Shown here one piece after another: positions 28,873 through 38,150 of a stretch of 64,000 bases of DNA. Position numbers and translations under genes: made by a program. This stretch comes from Rhodoblastus sp963713695. Its GTDB lineage: Bacteria > Pseudomonadota > Alphaproteobacteria > Rhizobiales > Beijerinckiaceae. The notes under the pieces were generated by a model. The model saw nothing but the letters and a program-made list of their open reading frames with translations, searched no databases and was not told the origin of the DNA. The first letter of the stretch is position 1, and every line of letters begins with the position of its first letter. The DNA lies in NCBI GenBank assembly GCA_963713695.1, contig CAVQMU010000009.1, positions 62,001-126,000 of the forward strand, in the 5' to 3' direction.

Positions 28873-29317
28873 TCAAACGAGTTTTTTAACATATTGGATG
28901 AAACCACTGCGCTCGGCGACCTTGTCATAGAGACTCTGCGCCTTGGCGTTGGTTTCATGGGTGATCCAATAGACGCGGGAGCAGGCGCGCCGCCGCGCCG
29001 CGGCGCTGACGGCCTCGACCAAGTCTGTGCCGACGCCTTGCCCGCGAACCTCGGGCGCAACGAAAAGATCCTGCAAATAGCAGTAATCGCCGGCCGTCCA
29101 GCAGGAGCGGTGGTCGATCCAATGGGCGATGCCCCGGGCGACCCCAGACCCGTCGCGCGCGATGAAGCCGCCCATCGGCTCGGCCGGGTCGATCAGCCGG
29201 ACGAAGGTCAAATTTGTCCCTCGACTCCGGCAATTCGGTTTTGTAGAAGGTCAAATAGCCTTCCCACAGCGGCTTCCAGACGGCGAAATCCTTTTCGGCG
29301 AGTTGCTCGATCAGCAT
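28873..29317 (-). CDS. GNAT family N-acetyltransferase, copy B (one frameshift near 29220)
   Basis: It shows the same GNAT fold as copy A, with acetyl-CoA loop VAPEVRGQGVGTDLVEAV. Relative to copy A one extra base lies near 29220, within the stretch encoding the residues after FYKTELP, so the first 34 codons are in another frame. The surroundings differ by several substitutions from copy A. This may therefore be real divergence rather than an error. Confidence 0.72.
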
Positions 29318-29341
29318 GGCGACTTTCGAAGGCGAGGCTTG

Positions 29342-29890
29342 TCAGAGATGGCGGACGAAATCGTCGACCGCGGCCTCGGGCACAGGGCCAGCGAGGCGCG
29401 CGACAGTCCCAAGATAGAGGAATCCGACGATCCGGTCATGTTCCCTAAGTTTCAGCGCCTTCGCGAGATGAGTGTCGAACATCGGCCAGCCCGAACGCCA
29501 GACGCCCGAAAAGCCCAGCGCCACCGCCGCCATCTGCATGGCCATGACCGCGCAGCCCGCCGTCAATTGCTGTTCGAACAGGGTCACAATCTCGCTTTTC
29601 CGCGCCTTGGCGACGACGACGATGACCAATGGCGCGCGTTGCGGCATTCTCGCGGCGCGCTCGATATCGGCCTCCGACCGGCCCGAGGCGATGGCCGCCA
29701 TCTCCATCATAGCGCCAAGCCTTTCTAGCCCATCGCCCTGAGCGATGATAAACTCGTAAGGTCGGAGGCGCTGGAAGTCTGGAACCCGCAGCGCCGAGCG
29801 GAAAATCAGATCGAGCGCCGCCTGGTCCGGTCCCGGCTCCTGAAGCGCATGGCAGGATTGACGCTCCAACAGCAAGCTCATCGCATCCAT
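29342..29890 (-). CDS. Nitroreductase family protein, copy B
   Basis: The intact 182-residue protein of the nitroreductase/FMN superfamily resembles small YdjA-type members: RQSCHALQEP at the N-terminus for FMN phosphate contact, a central SALRVPDFQRLRPYEFIIAQG, and the C-terminal GFLYLGTVARLAGP typical of the fold. It should reduce a small organic or metal-bound substrate with NAD(P)H. Its ATG overlaps the end of the ABC ATPase gene by 13 bases, so translation is probably coupled. Its role beside metal-trafficking genes is unknown. Confidence 0.85.
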   Translation of the reverse strand: MDAMSLLLERQSCHALQEPGPDQAALDLIFRSALRVPDFQRLRPYEFIIAQGDGLERLGAMMEMAAIASGRSEADIERAARMPQRAPLVIVVVAKARKSEIVTLFEQQLTAGCAVMAMQMAAVALGFSGVWRSGWPMFDTHLAKALKLREHDRIVGFLYLGTVARLAGPVPEAAVDDFVRHL

Positions 29891-30946
29891 GCGAGGCCTT
29901 TCGGGATTGCAAGCGAAGCGTTTGCTGACGCAAAAGGCGCAAATTCGGGCGGCAGCGCATCCAGACGCTCCCCGCGCCGAAAACGCTCGCGCAGGTCGGC
30001 CATGATGGCGTCATATCGTTCCATTGTCGCGAGATGCCGCCGCTCGTCTGGGCCGGTCTCGACAATATCCGTCACCGCCCCATGTGCAACAATGATGCGC
30101 TTTTCGCCGAGCAGCGCGAGAATCGGGTCGTGAGTCGACATGAGCACGATCTTGTCGCTGGCAATCAGCAGGTCGAGCGCGCGCTTGCGGTCGATGCCCG
30201 CGTTTTCGATCTCGTCGATCAGCACGATGGGCGAGGCCGAGAGAAGCGCGACATCCGCGATCATCAGGGCGCGGCTCTGGCCGCCACTCAATTGAGTGAG
30301 CGACGTCTCGCTCGTGAACTTTTCGCCGGCGAGCCTATTGGCGCAGACGATGACGTCGTGCGCCGCCGCCTCGCGATCAGGCGCGCCCCGGCAATCCGCA
30401 TGCATGGCGATGAATTCGCCGACCGTGAGATCAACGACGAAATTCATGTTCTGCGACAGTTGCGCGACGAGTTTTCCGGAAATGGCCCAGCGCCGCGCCG
30501 GATCGGGGATTTCGTCGTCGATCCAGGATCTTTCGCCCCGAAGGCGTGTCGCCCTGCGCGAGGCATTCGATATCTGCGAGCAGGCGGCTTTTGCCCGAAC
30601 CGGTGGGACCGACGATGCAGACGATTTGGCCAGGGCGCAGGGTGAGGTCGAGCCCTTCTTCGCGTCCCATTTTATCGCGTCCGCCAAGAATACGTAGGGA
30701 CGAGATCGAGGCGACGGGCTTTTTCACCTTCTCAACTTCCTCGGCCAATGAGGCGACATGAGCGGCGATCTCTTCGCGCGCCATGCCGATCTGGACGAGG
30801 CTTTCCTCGCTCAAACCGTCGATCCACGCGGCCAGCAGCAAGTCCGGCTTGGCGGCGCCGCCGTCCGCATCATGGAAGAAAACGGAAAAGGCCGGATGCA
30901 GGCGCATGATTTCGCCGAGCTTCTGCGACAGCATCTGAAAGCTCAT
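29878..30946 (-). CDS. ATP-binding cassette protein without permease, copy B (one frameshift near 30529)
   Basis: The protein of about 355 residues opens with an N-terminal helical region (about residues 1-80) not seen in transporter ATPases. It then has the ABC core: Walker A GPTGSGKS, signature LSGGQSRAL, Walker B VLIDEIENAG and a switch His in STHDP. One extra base near 30529, compared with copy A, breaks the frame before WIDDEIPDP. No permease is encoded nearby, so the ATPase may act on a soluble partner such as the adjacent GTPase or substrate-binding protein. Its ATG at 30946 overlaps the GTPase stop (ATGA). Confidence 0.8.
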
Positions 30947-31640
30947 GCGCCAGCTTCCTCGAAATTCATCTTGCGCACATTGCCGCGCTGATGCGCCTCG
31001 CCGATGCAGGTTTCGCCGATGCAATAGGGACAGATGGCGGAGGGCATGGGAAAGCGCAGCCGGCGCCCTTCCAGGGTCTCCAGTTCCGGCGCCGAGCGGA
31101 TGTGGAAGGCCAGCTCGCCCGCGCCTTGCCCGGTCATGCCATTGAAGCCGAGAACGCTGGCGCGCGGATTGGCGAGGCGCACATTATGCGCGAAGACTTC
31201 GCGCTCGGCCTGCGAGACGATATCGCCCTTTGTCACCGCCACGACATCGGCCAGTTTCAGCATCGGGCCGATTTTTTGCGGCGTGTGAATGCCCGAGAGA
31301 TTGTCCACCACGCAGATCGCCAGCGCGCCCTGGATATGCGGCGAGCACCGATTGCAAAGGCCGGCGCTTTCGGCGATGAGCAGGTCGACGCCGAGGCCGT
31401 CGCCCATTGCAGGCAATCGTCGATATTGGAGACGAAGAAATGATCGGGGCAGACCGAGCCGGCCAGCCCCACGGCGACTGGCAGTCCGACGCGCCGATAG
31501 ACTTGCTCGTCGCCCGCCGTCAGGCAATCGAACTTGACCACGGCGAGGCGAAGCCCCTCGGCGCGCAAATGCATGGCCGTCTTGACCGCCACCGAAGTCT
31601 TGCCGACTGAGGGCGGTCCCGCCACGGTGATCACGCGCAT
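30943..31640 (-). CDS. HypB/UreG-type GTPase (one frameshift near 31405)
   Basis: The protein of about 231 residues has a P-loop at the extreme N-terminus (TVAGPPSVGKTSVAVK). SIMIBI-type GTPase elements follow, including AVVKFDCLTAGDEQ, LLIAESAGLCNRCSPH with a CxxC, and the base-recognition VVAVTKGD. HypB, UreG and CobW relatives load metals into enzymes. The C-terminus has a cysteine cluster (ICPYCIGETCIGE) able to bind a metal. The frame shifts once around DDCLQWATGDGLGVD. It is encoded between a signal-less substrate-binding protein and an ABC ATPase with stop/start overlaps on both sides. Confidence 0.82.
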
Positions 31641-32735
31641 TTCCGCCCTCTCGCCTCGATCGCCGCCCGGCTCTCGATGAAAATCCCCGACGCCGCCTTG
31701 ATGTCCTGCGCCGCGCCGCGATTGCGCAGGTAGTCCCAGCCAAGCCAGAGCAGCTTTGCGCCTTGGGGCAGACCATCTCGCTGTCCGGGCGCGAGCGAGG
31801 GATAGCGATTATAATCGAGCCATTGCGCGGTTTTTGGCGCAAATAAATAGTCCTGCAAGGCTGCCGATTTTTTCGCCATGCGCCGCCTGCGCGGTCAGCC
31901 AGAGCGGAAAGGCCAGTCCGCCCTCGCGCGGCCAGACCACTTGCGTGACTTCGCGACGCGGACAGAGATCGGCCAGCGACCAGGGCAAGACATAGATCGC
32001 CCCGAGCGAAGACGCCGCGCCGGCGTGTCGTGGCATTTGCGCGGAATGCATCAAGCCGCGGACATTGGCGACAAGCGCGGCGCAGGCCGTCCTCGCCAAG
32101 CAGGCGCAGCATGGAGAGCAGGAAGAACTGGTTGTAGGCTGCTCCAGTTCCTCTCGCCTTCGCGCCGCCAGCCGCGAAAACACCACTTCGCCACGATAGA
32201 CGGGATCGGCGAGGTCGGCCCAGCTTTGCGGGACCGGTCGCGCGCCGAGCCGCTTTTTGGTCGATCAGCAGCACAAAGGGCGCGACGGCGTAAACGCCGA
32301 TCCAGCCTCTGTCGGATCGATTAGCCCCGCCTCGACAAAGGCCTCCGCCGCGCCCGGCCGGCTGGCAGCTCGTGAAAGGCGCCGCGCTCGACATGACGTC
32401 AGCGTGGAAAGTCGCGATTGAACACATTGCCATGTTCGGCGGAGACAAGAAGCTTTGGGAAGTCTTCCAGCTCGCGCACATAGCGCAGCCGCTCGACAGG
32501 CGTGCGACCGCCCTGACCCATGGGCATGCAACATTTGAGCGGAGCCCCGCCGCTGGCGACATAGGCCTGCGCCGCCTGCGCAATGTCGTCGCGCATGCGT
32601 GCGCGCAGCGGTACCGGGGTCGAGCCGAGAAAGTCCCAGCCGCGCGGCGCGGCGCGCGCGGACGATGGCATCGCCGAAGACGCGGTGCGCCGGATCAAGG
32701 TCGAGTGCGATGCGATGCTGCGTCAGAGAACCCAT
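31631..32735 (-). CDS. ABC-type substrate-binding protein fold without a signal peptide (several frameshifts)
   Basis: Pieced together, the product of about 365 residues has the fold of iron/polyamine-type solute-binding proteins: GTPVPLRARMRDDIAQAAQAY, then FVEAGLIDPTEAGWIGVYAVAPFVLLIDQK and the C-terminal DYLFAPKTAQWLDYNRYPSL. The N-terminus, beginning MGSLTQHRIALDLDPAHRVF, has no signal peptide, so the protein probably stays in the cytoplasm. A KCCMPMGQGG stretch could bind metal. Frame breaks occur near 32650, 32395, 32270 and 32170. The ATG at 32735 follows GTGGAGACG and overlaps the ATP-grasp stop by 41 bases. Confidence 0.65.
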
Positions 32736-33766
32736 TTGCCGCGTCTCCACTCTCGCGAACCTGACGGCGCAGGCTGTATTCGACGACATGGCCGAGGATG
32801 TCGGCCTGCGTCAGTCCCCATTGAGCGCCCGGCGAGGCAGATGGCGCCGCTGCGGCCGATGTGGCAGCAGATGTTGAATTCGAGAAAGATGCCGCGGCCC
32901 GTTGCCGGATCGAAACGGAAATCGAGGCGCAGATAATCTATCGGCCCCGCCGCCGCCCATAATTTCAGTGCGTCTGCGGCAAAATCGGCCGGTCTCGCCG
33001 CCGGCGTCGAACAGATCATAGCCGAGAGGGTCGTCACGTTTCAGGTCTTCGGTGACGATGGCTCCTCGCCGGTCGGAGCACGGACGGACCAATCCGAGGA
33101 TGATCGGATCGTCGCCGCCAAGCACAGGCAGGGTGACATCCACGCCCGGCGCATATTGCTCGACGAGCACCGACATGCCTCGCGCGAAAAAGCTTTCGGC
33201 GGCGCGGAAAACGCCGGCCCAGTCGTCCTGGATCGAGCTGCTCGGAAATGCCCTCCGAGGCCGCGCCAAAACGGTTCTTCACGAAATAGGGGCCGGCGAA
33301 AGACGGCGGGTTTTTAGATCCTCGCGGACGCGAGTAAGTCGCGCCCTCGACGACCGGCAGGCCGATCGAGCGGGCGAAATTCTTGGCAAGCCATTTGTCC
33401 TCGGCCAACGCCCTGATGTTGGGCTTGGCGCCGATATGCGGCAGATGCAGGAACTCGCAGGTCGCCGCGACGAAAATTTCCGGATTGTCGATGGGCATGC
33501 GGTTGTACAGCGAAAAGACGAAGATCGATGTCATTGGCGAGGCGATAGAGCGCGCGGCACTGGTTCGCGGTCGTCACGCGATAGCCAAGCTCGCCCAGCG
33601 CGGCCCAGACGCGGTGGTAATAGGCGGGATAACCGCCATCGCCGGGATAGGCGGCGCAGGCATAATCGGGCGCGAGCGGCGCGTGGCGCGCCAGGAACAG
33701 GATGCGCGTTTGCGGCGCCTTTTGCGGCGGCCGCAACAGCTTTTCGGCGATCCGGTCCGCGATCAT
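32695..33766 (-). CDS. ATP-grasp ligase-like protein (several frameshifts)
   Basis: The repaired product has about 355 residues and the ATP-grasp plan of D-Ala-D-Ala ligase relatives: an N-terminal Rossmann-like part (TRILFLARHAPLAPDYACAA), LAEDKWLAKNFARSIGLPVV for the central lid, and GPYFVKNRFGAASEGIS as the P-loop-like strand. VLVEQYAPGVDVTLPVL and RLDFRFDP with IFLEFN complete the Mg-ATP site. It should join an acid to an amine or make a small peptide. The ATG at 33766 has GAGGA 7-10 bases upstream. It is the first gene of the minus-strand operon ending with mop. Confidence 0.72.
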
Positions 33767-34085
33767 GGCGACTTCCTCGAACGAGCGATTGCCTGACCAG
33801 AGCAAGGCTTGCGCCAGAGGCAAATGCGGCAATTCCCCACCGGAAAAGTTCGCCGACGTACGAAATGGCCAAACAGTCGTTCGGCATGGTGCGCCCCGTC
33901 GGTGGGAGCCGATCGCGTCGACTAACTTGCGTCCCTTCGTTTCCAAGGAGCTATCGCGAAAAGCCGCGTGGTGTTCGCGATTGGTCCGAAGCTTGCTGAC
34001 CAAGAACTGGACTCCGGCGCGAGTTTCGTCGGCCCCGGCTGGTTTTGAGCAGCCTTCACTCCATGGCGGGAGGCCGACCGTGAAC

Positions 34086-34892
34086 ATGCGCGTCGATCCG
34101 AAAGTCGATCAAGGCTTCCGCCCTTCCGCGCGTGGCGGTCAGCGACCTTTGCGTCGCGCGGGGCGGACGCGCCATTCTACGCCAGATGTCGCTGCGCTTC
34201 GAACGCGGCGCCGTCACCGTTCTCGTTGGACCCTCCGGCGCAGGCAAGACGACCTTGATCAATGTTCTCAATGGACTGATCGAGCCGACCTGCGGCCAGA
34301 TCGCGACGCCGGAGCTGGGCGAATTTACGCAGGCCTCCCATTGGAGCGCCCTGCGCCAGAACACCGCGACGATTTTTCAGGATCACGCCCTGATCGGCCG
34401 CCTGTCCGCGCTCGATAATGTGCTGCTTGGCCTCGCTGATTCGCCGCCATCCCTTCTCGCTCCTGCCCTGGCGGCGCGAGGCGCGGTTGCGCGCGGCGCA
34501 GGCGCTGCGCGACGTCGGCCTGCTCGATCGCGCGATGGAGCGGGTCGAGAAGTTTTCCGGCGGCGAGAAAGCAGCGGATCGGCATGGCCCGCGCGCTGGC
34601 GCGCCGGCCCCGCCTGCTGCTTGGCGACGAACCCTTCTCCTCGCTCGACCTGCCGCTGGCGCGGCGCCTCGGCGAGGATCTGCGCCGGCTGGCGACGCGC
34701 GACGGCGTCACTGTCGTGCTCGTGCTGCATCAGATCGCCCTCGCCCGCGCGCTGGCCGACCGCATCGTCGGCATCAATGACGGACGCGTGCTTGTTCGAC
34801 GGCCCCGCCGAATGCTTTCGACGCGGAATGCGGAAGCGCAGGTTTTCGCGACATCCAACGCCAATTTCGGACGCAAAGCCGATCTGACCTGA
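34086..34892 (+). CDS. PhnC-type ABC transporter ATPase (several frameshifts)
   Basis: The ATPase energises the PhnD/PhnE-like transporter encoded just downstream. Visible are Walker A VGPSGAGKT (near residue 50), the Q-loop TATIFQDHALIGRL, the signature KFSGGEK (broken at about 34565) and Walker B LLLGDEPFSSLDLP with switch VLVLHQ. The order, length and IFQD/LIGRL phrases are typical of phosphonate (PhnC) ATPases. The ATG at 34086 has GGGAGG upstream, although one extra base near 34130 separates it from the core; otherwise the GTG at 34132 starts the frame. Vanadate resembles phosphate, so this may import vanadate. Confidence 0.78.
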
Positions 34893-34904
34893 GAAGGATG
34901 CTGA

Positions 34905-35807
34905 CATGAGACGATTGACTGTCTTCGCCTTTTCTTGCCTGGGCGGCCATGTCTCGGCTGCCTCATATTCGTGTTCACGGCGCCTGCGCCAGCGATGGAG
35001 CGCCCACAGAAGCTGGTGATCGGCCTGCTGCCCGGCGAATCCGCGCCCGACCGTGATGCGGCTCAACGAGCCCCTGCGCGCCTACCTCGAAAAGCGCCTG
35101 AACATGCCGGTGGAGCTGGTCGTCGGCGCCAATTACGCCGCGACCTCGGAAGCCCTGCGCTTCGGTCGCCTCGACATCGCCTATCTCGGGCCCGGTCACT
35201 TACATCCTGCAATCGAAACGCACGCCGCTCCAGCCATTCGCCCGTCCTTCGCATGCCCAGCGTCGGCCCGACTTTCCAGGCGACGATCATCGTTCCCGCC
35301 GATAGTCCGGCGAAAACGCTCGCCGATCTCAAGGGCGGCGACATCGCCTTCGGCGATCCCGCCTCGACCTCCGGCACATGGGTTCCACGCTGGCAATTGC
35401 TGAATGAAGGGCTCGTTTCGGGACGCGACTATCAGCTGCGAGTGCTCGGCGCGCACGACGCGGTTGCGCTGGCCGTCGCCAATAAAAAAGTCGCCGCCGG
35501 CGGTCTGTCGAAACCGATCTACGACCGACTGCTGAAAGAGGGCAAGATCTCCGCCGACAAGGTGCGCGTCCTCGAAGATTCTCCGCCAATTCCCGAGTAT
35601 ATGTGGACATTTCGCAACGGTCTCGATCCCGGGCTCAAGGAAGAAATCCGCAAGGCCTTCGTCGAAGTGAACGACCCCGAGGCCTTGGCTGTGTTTCGGG
35701 CCGAAAGCTTCATCCCTTGCGTCGACGCCGACGTCGATCGGGTGCGCGGTTGGATCGCAGCGATCCAGGCCGCGGACACCGCCAAGACCGCCTGGGCGCC
35801 GCAATGA
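34905..35807 (+). CDS. PhnD-type phosphate/phosphonate-like substrate-binding protein (frameshifts near the 5' end)
   Basis: This exported solute receptor of about 300 residues has an N-terminal signal sequence (MRRLTVFAFSCL onward). The PhnD features are KLVIGLLPGES, GANYAATSEALRFGRLDIAYLGP and ADSPAKTLADLKGGDIAFGDPASTSG, which form the anion pocket, and the C-terminal NDPEALAVFRAESF. Frame breaks near 34945, 35045 and 35200 are repaired by single-base changes. Its stop overlaps the permease ATG. The ligand is probably a tetrahedral oxyanion; vanadate is attractive in this locus but unproven. Confidence 0.8.
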   Translation, partial: HETIDCLRLFLPGRPCLGCLIFVFTAPAPAMERPQKLVIGLLPGESAPDRDAAQRAPARLPRKAPEHAGGAGRRRQLRRDLGSPALRSPRHRLSRARSLTSCNRNARRSSHSPVLRMPSVGPTFQATIIVPADSPAKTLADLKGGDIAFGDPASTSGTWVPRWQLLNEGLVSGRDYQLRVLGAHDAVALAVANKKVAAGGLSKPIYDRLLKEGKISADKVRVLEDSPPIPEYMWTFRNGLDPGLKEEIRKAFVEVNDPEALAVFRAESFIPCVDADVDRVRGWIAAIQAADTAKTAWAPQ

Positions 35808-36625
35808 CGGACGCGCTCACATCGTCGGAATTCTCCGCGCTAACAGGCGAATGCCGGCGGCGGCAGATGCGCGCCCTGGTGGCGACATTGGCGGGCGCGC
35901 TGGTGCTCATCGCCGCCTTTTTCTACGCGGACGCCTTCAACTTCGCCCGTTACGTCGACGCTGCGCCGACGCTGTTTCACCTCGCCGCCGATGCCCTGCC
36001 CCCGGATTTTGCGCGCTGGCGCGGCTGGGGCAGGCCCCTGCTCGAAACCCTGTCGATGGGCATTGCCGGGACAGTGCTGGCGACGCTGCTTGCCCTGCCG
36101 CTCGCCGCCCTGACAGCCCGCAACACGATGAAATCGCCATGGCTCGGCGGGGGCGTGCGAATGGCTTTGAATTTCGTACGTTCCATTCCCTGCATGATTT
36201 GGGGCGTGGTCTTTGTCGCGGCGGTCGGCTTCGGATCATTGCCCGGCGTTCTCGCGCTCGCCGTCCACTCGACGGGCATGCTGGGCAAACTCTTCGCCGA
36301 GGCGATCGAGCACGTCGATCCGGCGCCCGGCGCGGCGCTCCGTTCGCACGGCGTCTCCCGCGCGGGGGTGCTGCGCTTCGCCGTCCTGCCGCAGGTTCTG
36401 CCCCGCATCGCCGACATCGTCCTCTATCGCTTCGAACACAATTTGCGCGCCGCCACAACTTTGGGTCTCGTCGGCGCCGGCGGGCTCGGCCTCGAAATCG
36501 TCACCGCCTTCCACTTGTTCGAATATCGGGAGGCGTCTGCGTTGATCCTGGTGCTGCTCGCCCTGGTGACCTTGGTTAACTTTTTTGGCGCCGCCATGCG
36601 CAAGGGCTTTTTGCAGGGCGAATAA
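35804..36625 (+). CDS. PhnE-type ABC transporter permease
   Basis: This inner-membrane permease of about 273 residues has six hydrophobic segments and the PhnE hallmarks FARWRGWGRPLLETLSMG, FVRSIPCMIWGVVFVAAVG and the EAA-loop GVLRFAVLPQVLPRIADIV. The frame is intact. It completes the phnCDE-like operon. The gene order ATPase, receptor, permease is that of phosphonate and phosphite systems, but no C-P lyase, phosphite dehydrogenase or phosphatase is encoded nearby. The metal-rich neighbourhood makes vanadate or molybdate plausible substrates. Confidence 0.87.
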   Translation: MTDALTSSEFSALTGECRRRQMRALVATLAGALVLIAAFFYADAFNFARYVDAAPTLFHLAADALPPDFARWRGWGRPLLETLSMGIAGTVLATLLALPLAALTARNTMKSPWLGGGVRMALNFVRSIPCMIWGVVFVAAVGFGSLPGVLALAVHSTGMLGKLFAEAIEHVDPAPGAALRSHGVSRAGVLRFAVLPQVLPRIADIVLYRFEHNLRAATTLGLVGAGGLGLEIVTAFHLFEYREASALILVLLALVTLVNFFGAAMRKGFLQGE

Positions 36626-36969
36626 CCGGGGGCTCGTTTCCGGGCTTCAAGCATTCCCTCCGAATAGTGTTGGAAAGTCCACAACCGGCCTACATGTTCC
36701 AATTTTTAAGCGAAATGCATAATATATATACACGATTCATGTTGTAAAAATGCAACCTATATTATGAATTTCCTTGGACTTCGCTTTTATCAATAGCCTG
36801 CCATTGCATGTATTCAATTTACATATCGTAATGCTAGGCGACCGCGGCATGCGGATTCGAAACGAATTTTGTCCCCTGCCGCCAATGGACTGCCGGCGCT
36901 CAGCCGACGCCCCAACCAGACTGCGCTCCAGCGATGCTGGACACAGCGTCGACTTTACGAGAGGCCAAA
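36626..36969. other. AT-rich regulatory region before the outer-membrane protein gene
   Basis: The 344-base gap has no convincing gene. Its middle (about 36700-36830) is strikingly AT-rich against the GC-rich window and carries the inverted repeat listed separately. It presumably controls the outer-membrane protein and NitT-type transporter operon. Confidence 0.6.
36718..36766. promoter_or_regulatory. Inverted repeat in AT-rich DNA, candidate operator
   Basis: CATAATATA (36718-36726) and TATATTATG (36758-36766) are perfect 9-base inverted repeats 31 bases apart. Between them lies TTGTAAAAATGCAA, another partial dyad. Their place in the promoter region of a metal-transport operon suggests a repressor or regulator site. 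Confidence 0.5.
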
Positions 36970-38127
36970 ATGAAAGCTTTCCGCGAATTCCTCCTCGGCG
37001 CCGTAGCGGGCCGCGCCCTGCAAGCCGTCTTCGCCTTCGGCGCGCTGACCCCGATCGCCTCGCGCGCCGCCGATCTTCCCTCGACGAAAGACGAGCCCGC
37101 CCCGCCGATGGACCACGCCGCGATGGCCATGCCGGTCATTCCCGCCACGCTGACATGGGTCATGACGGCCCCGGCGGGCGGCTTCATGTTCAACTACAAC
37201 CCCATGTTCATGCATATGGACGGCGACTACGTCGGCTCGTCGAAACTTTCGCCTTCAACCATCGCAACGACCATTCCGTCGGGCCAGACCCACGTGATGA
37301 AGGGCGTGACCATGCCCACGATGTGGCGCATCATTCCGACGTCGATGGACATGCAGATGCAAATGTTCAACGCCATGTACGGGATCACCGACAAGCTGAC
37401 GATCATGGCCTCGACGAGCTATGTCGAGAAGTCGATGAAGATGACCTCGTTCTCCGGCATGATGGGGTCGACGGTCCTCGGCCAAAGCTCGGGAGCGACC
37501 GATGGGCTTGGCGACACGATGTTCGGGGCCGAATACAAGCTCTATCAGGATCACATGAACCGGATCGTCGTCGGCCTGATGGTCAGCGCTCCTACGGGGT
37601 CGATCACGCGCCAGGTGTCGATGCTGAGCCCCATGACGGGCATGAACATGATCATGCGCGCGCCCTATGGGATCCAATCCGGCACGGGAACTTGGGACCT
37701 CATGCCCGATATCGCCTATCTCGGCGTCCTCGGCCCCTGGTCCTGGGGCGCGGCCTATCGCGGCCGCTTCGCGCTCGACAACAACGCTGACGGCTGGCGC
37801 TTTGGCGACCTGCACGAATTCCATGCCTGGGGCGCCTATCAGTGGACGCCGTGGTTCGCGACGACGGGCCATGTCGTCGGCACGACCCAGGACCACATCC
37901 ACGGCGCCGATGCAAATATCGTTGGACTGTCGCCGATGGCGAGCCCGCTCGACTACGGCGGCCAGCGCGTCTCGCTGCTCGGCGGCGTTGTCCTGTCCGG
38001 CGCGCCGCTCGGCTTCGCGAATGGCTCGCTGGCGGTCGAAGCGGGGGCTCCCGTCTACCAGCATCTGAATGGTCCCCAACTCGGGCAGGACTGGCAAGTG
38101 ACACTGTCGGTCCGCGTGATGTTCTGA
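36970..38127 (+). CDS. Methionine-rich outer-membrane beta-barrel protein
   Basis: The 385-residue exported protein has a signal peptide of about 35 residues ending near ASRAAD. The mature part has alternating amphipathic strands and the terminal aromatic F of outer-membrane barrels. It resembles the phenol-degradation MetA/transporter-type barrel family, in which Met-rich segments such as DHAAMAMP, MFMHMDGDYVG and MQMQMFNAMYG are characteristic. The ATG at 36970 has GAGAGGCC upstream. It stands first in an operon with a complete NitT/TauT-type importer, so it may be that system's outer-membrane channel. Confidence 0.78.
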   Translation: MKAFREFLLGAVAGRALQAVFAFGALTPIASRAADLPSTKDEPAPPMDHAAMAMPVIPATLTWVMTAPAGGFMFNYNPMFMHMDGDYVGSSKLSPSTIATTIPSGQTHVMKGVTMPTMWRIIPTSMDMQMQMFNAMYGITDKLTIMASTSYVEKSMKMTSFSGMMGSTVLGQSSGATDGLGDTMFGAEYKLYQDHMNRIVVGLMVSAPTGSITRQVSMLSPMTGMNMIMRAPYGIQSGTGTWDLMPDIAYLGVLGPWSWGAAYRGRFALDNNADGWRFGDLHEFHAWGAYQWTPWFATTGHVVGTTQDHIHGADANIVGLSPMASPLDYGGQRVSLLGGVVLSGAPLGFANGSLAVEAGAPVYQHLNGPQLGQDWQVTLSVRVMF

Positions 38128-38150
38128 CGCGCAGATCGAAGGAGCCGGCC

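Larger units (their letters stand above)
27932..30805. repeat. Diverged direct duplication, copy B
   Basis: This copy of about 2.87 kb matches 21733-24505. It is the better-preserved and longer-contexted copy: the ABC ATPase continues uninterrupted past the repeat end into an operon. The length difference (101 bases) equals the 97-base net deletion in copy A plus four single-base differences. Both copies lie on either side of the integrase and tRNA fragment. Confidence 0.9.

Noticed and set aside
36774..37790. 338-residue plus-strand frame rich in Arg, Asp and His
   Set aside because: It overlaps the outer-membrane protein in another frame and has no start context; the porin frame has signal peptide and barrel features.
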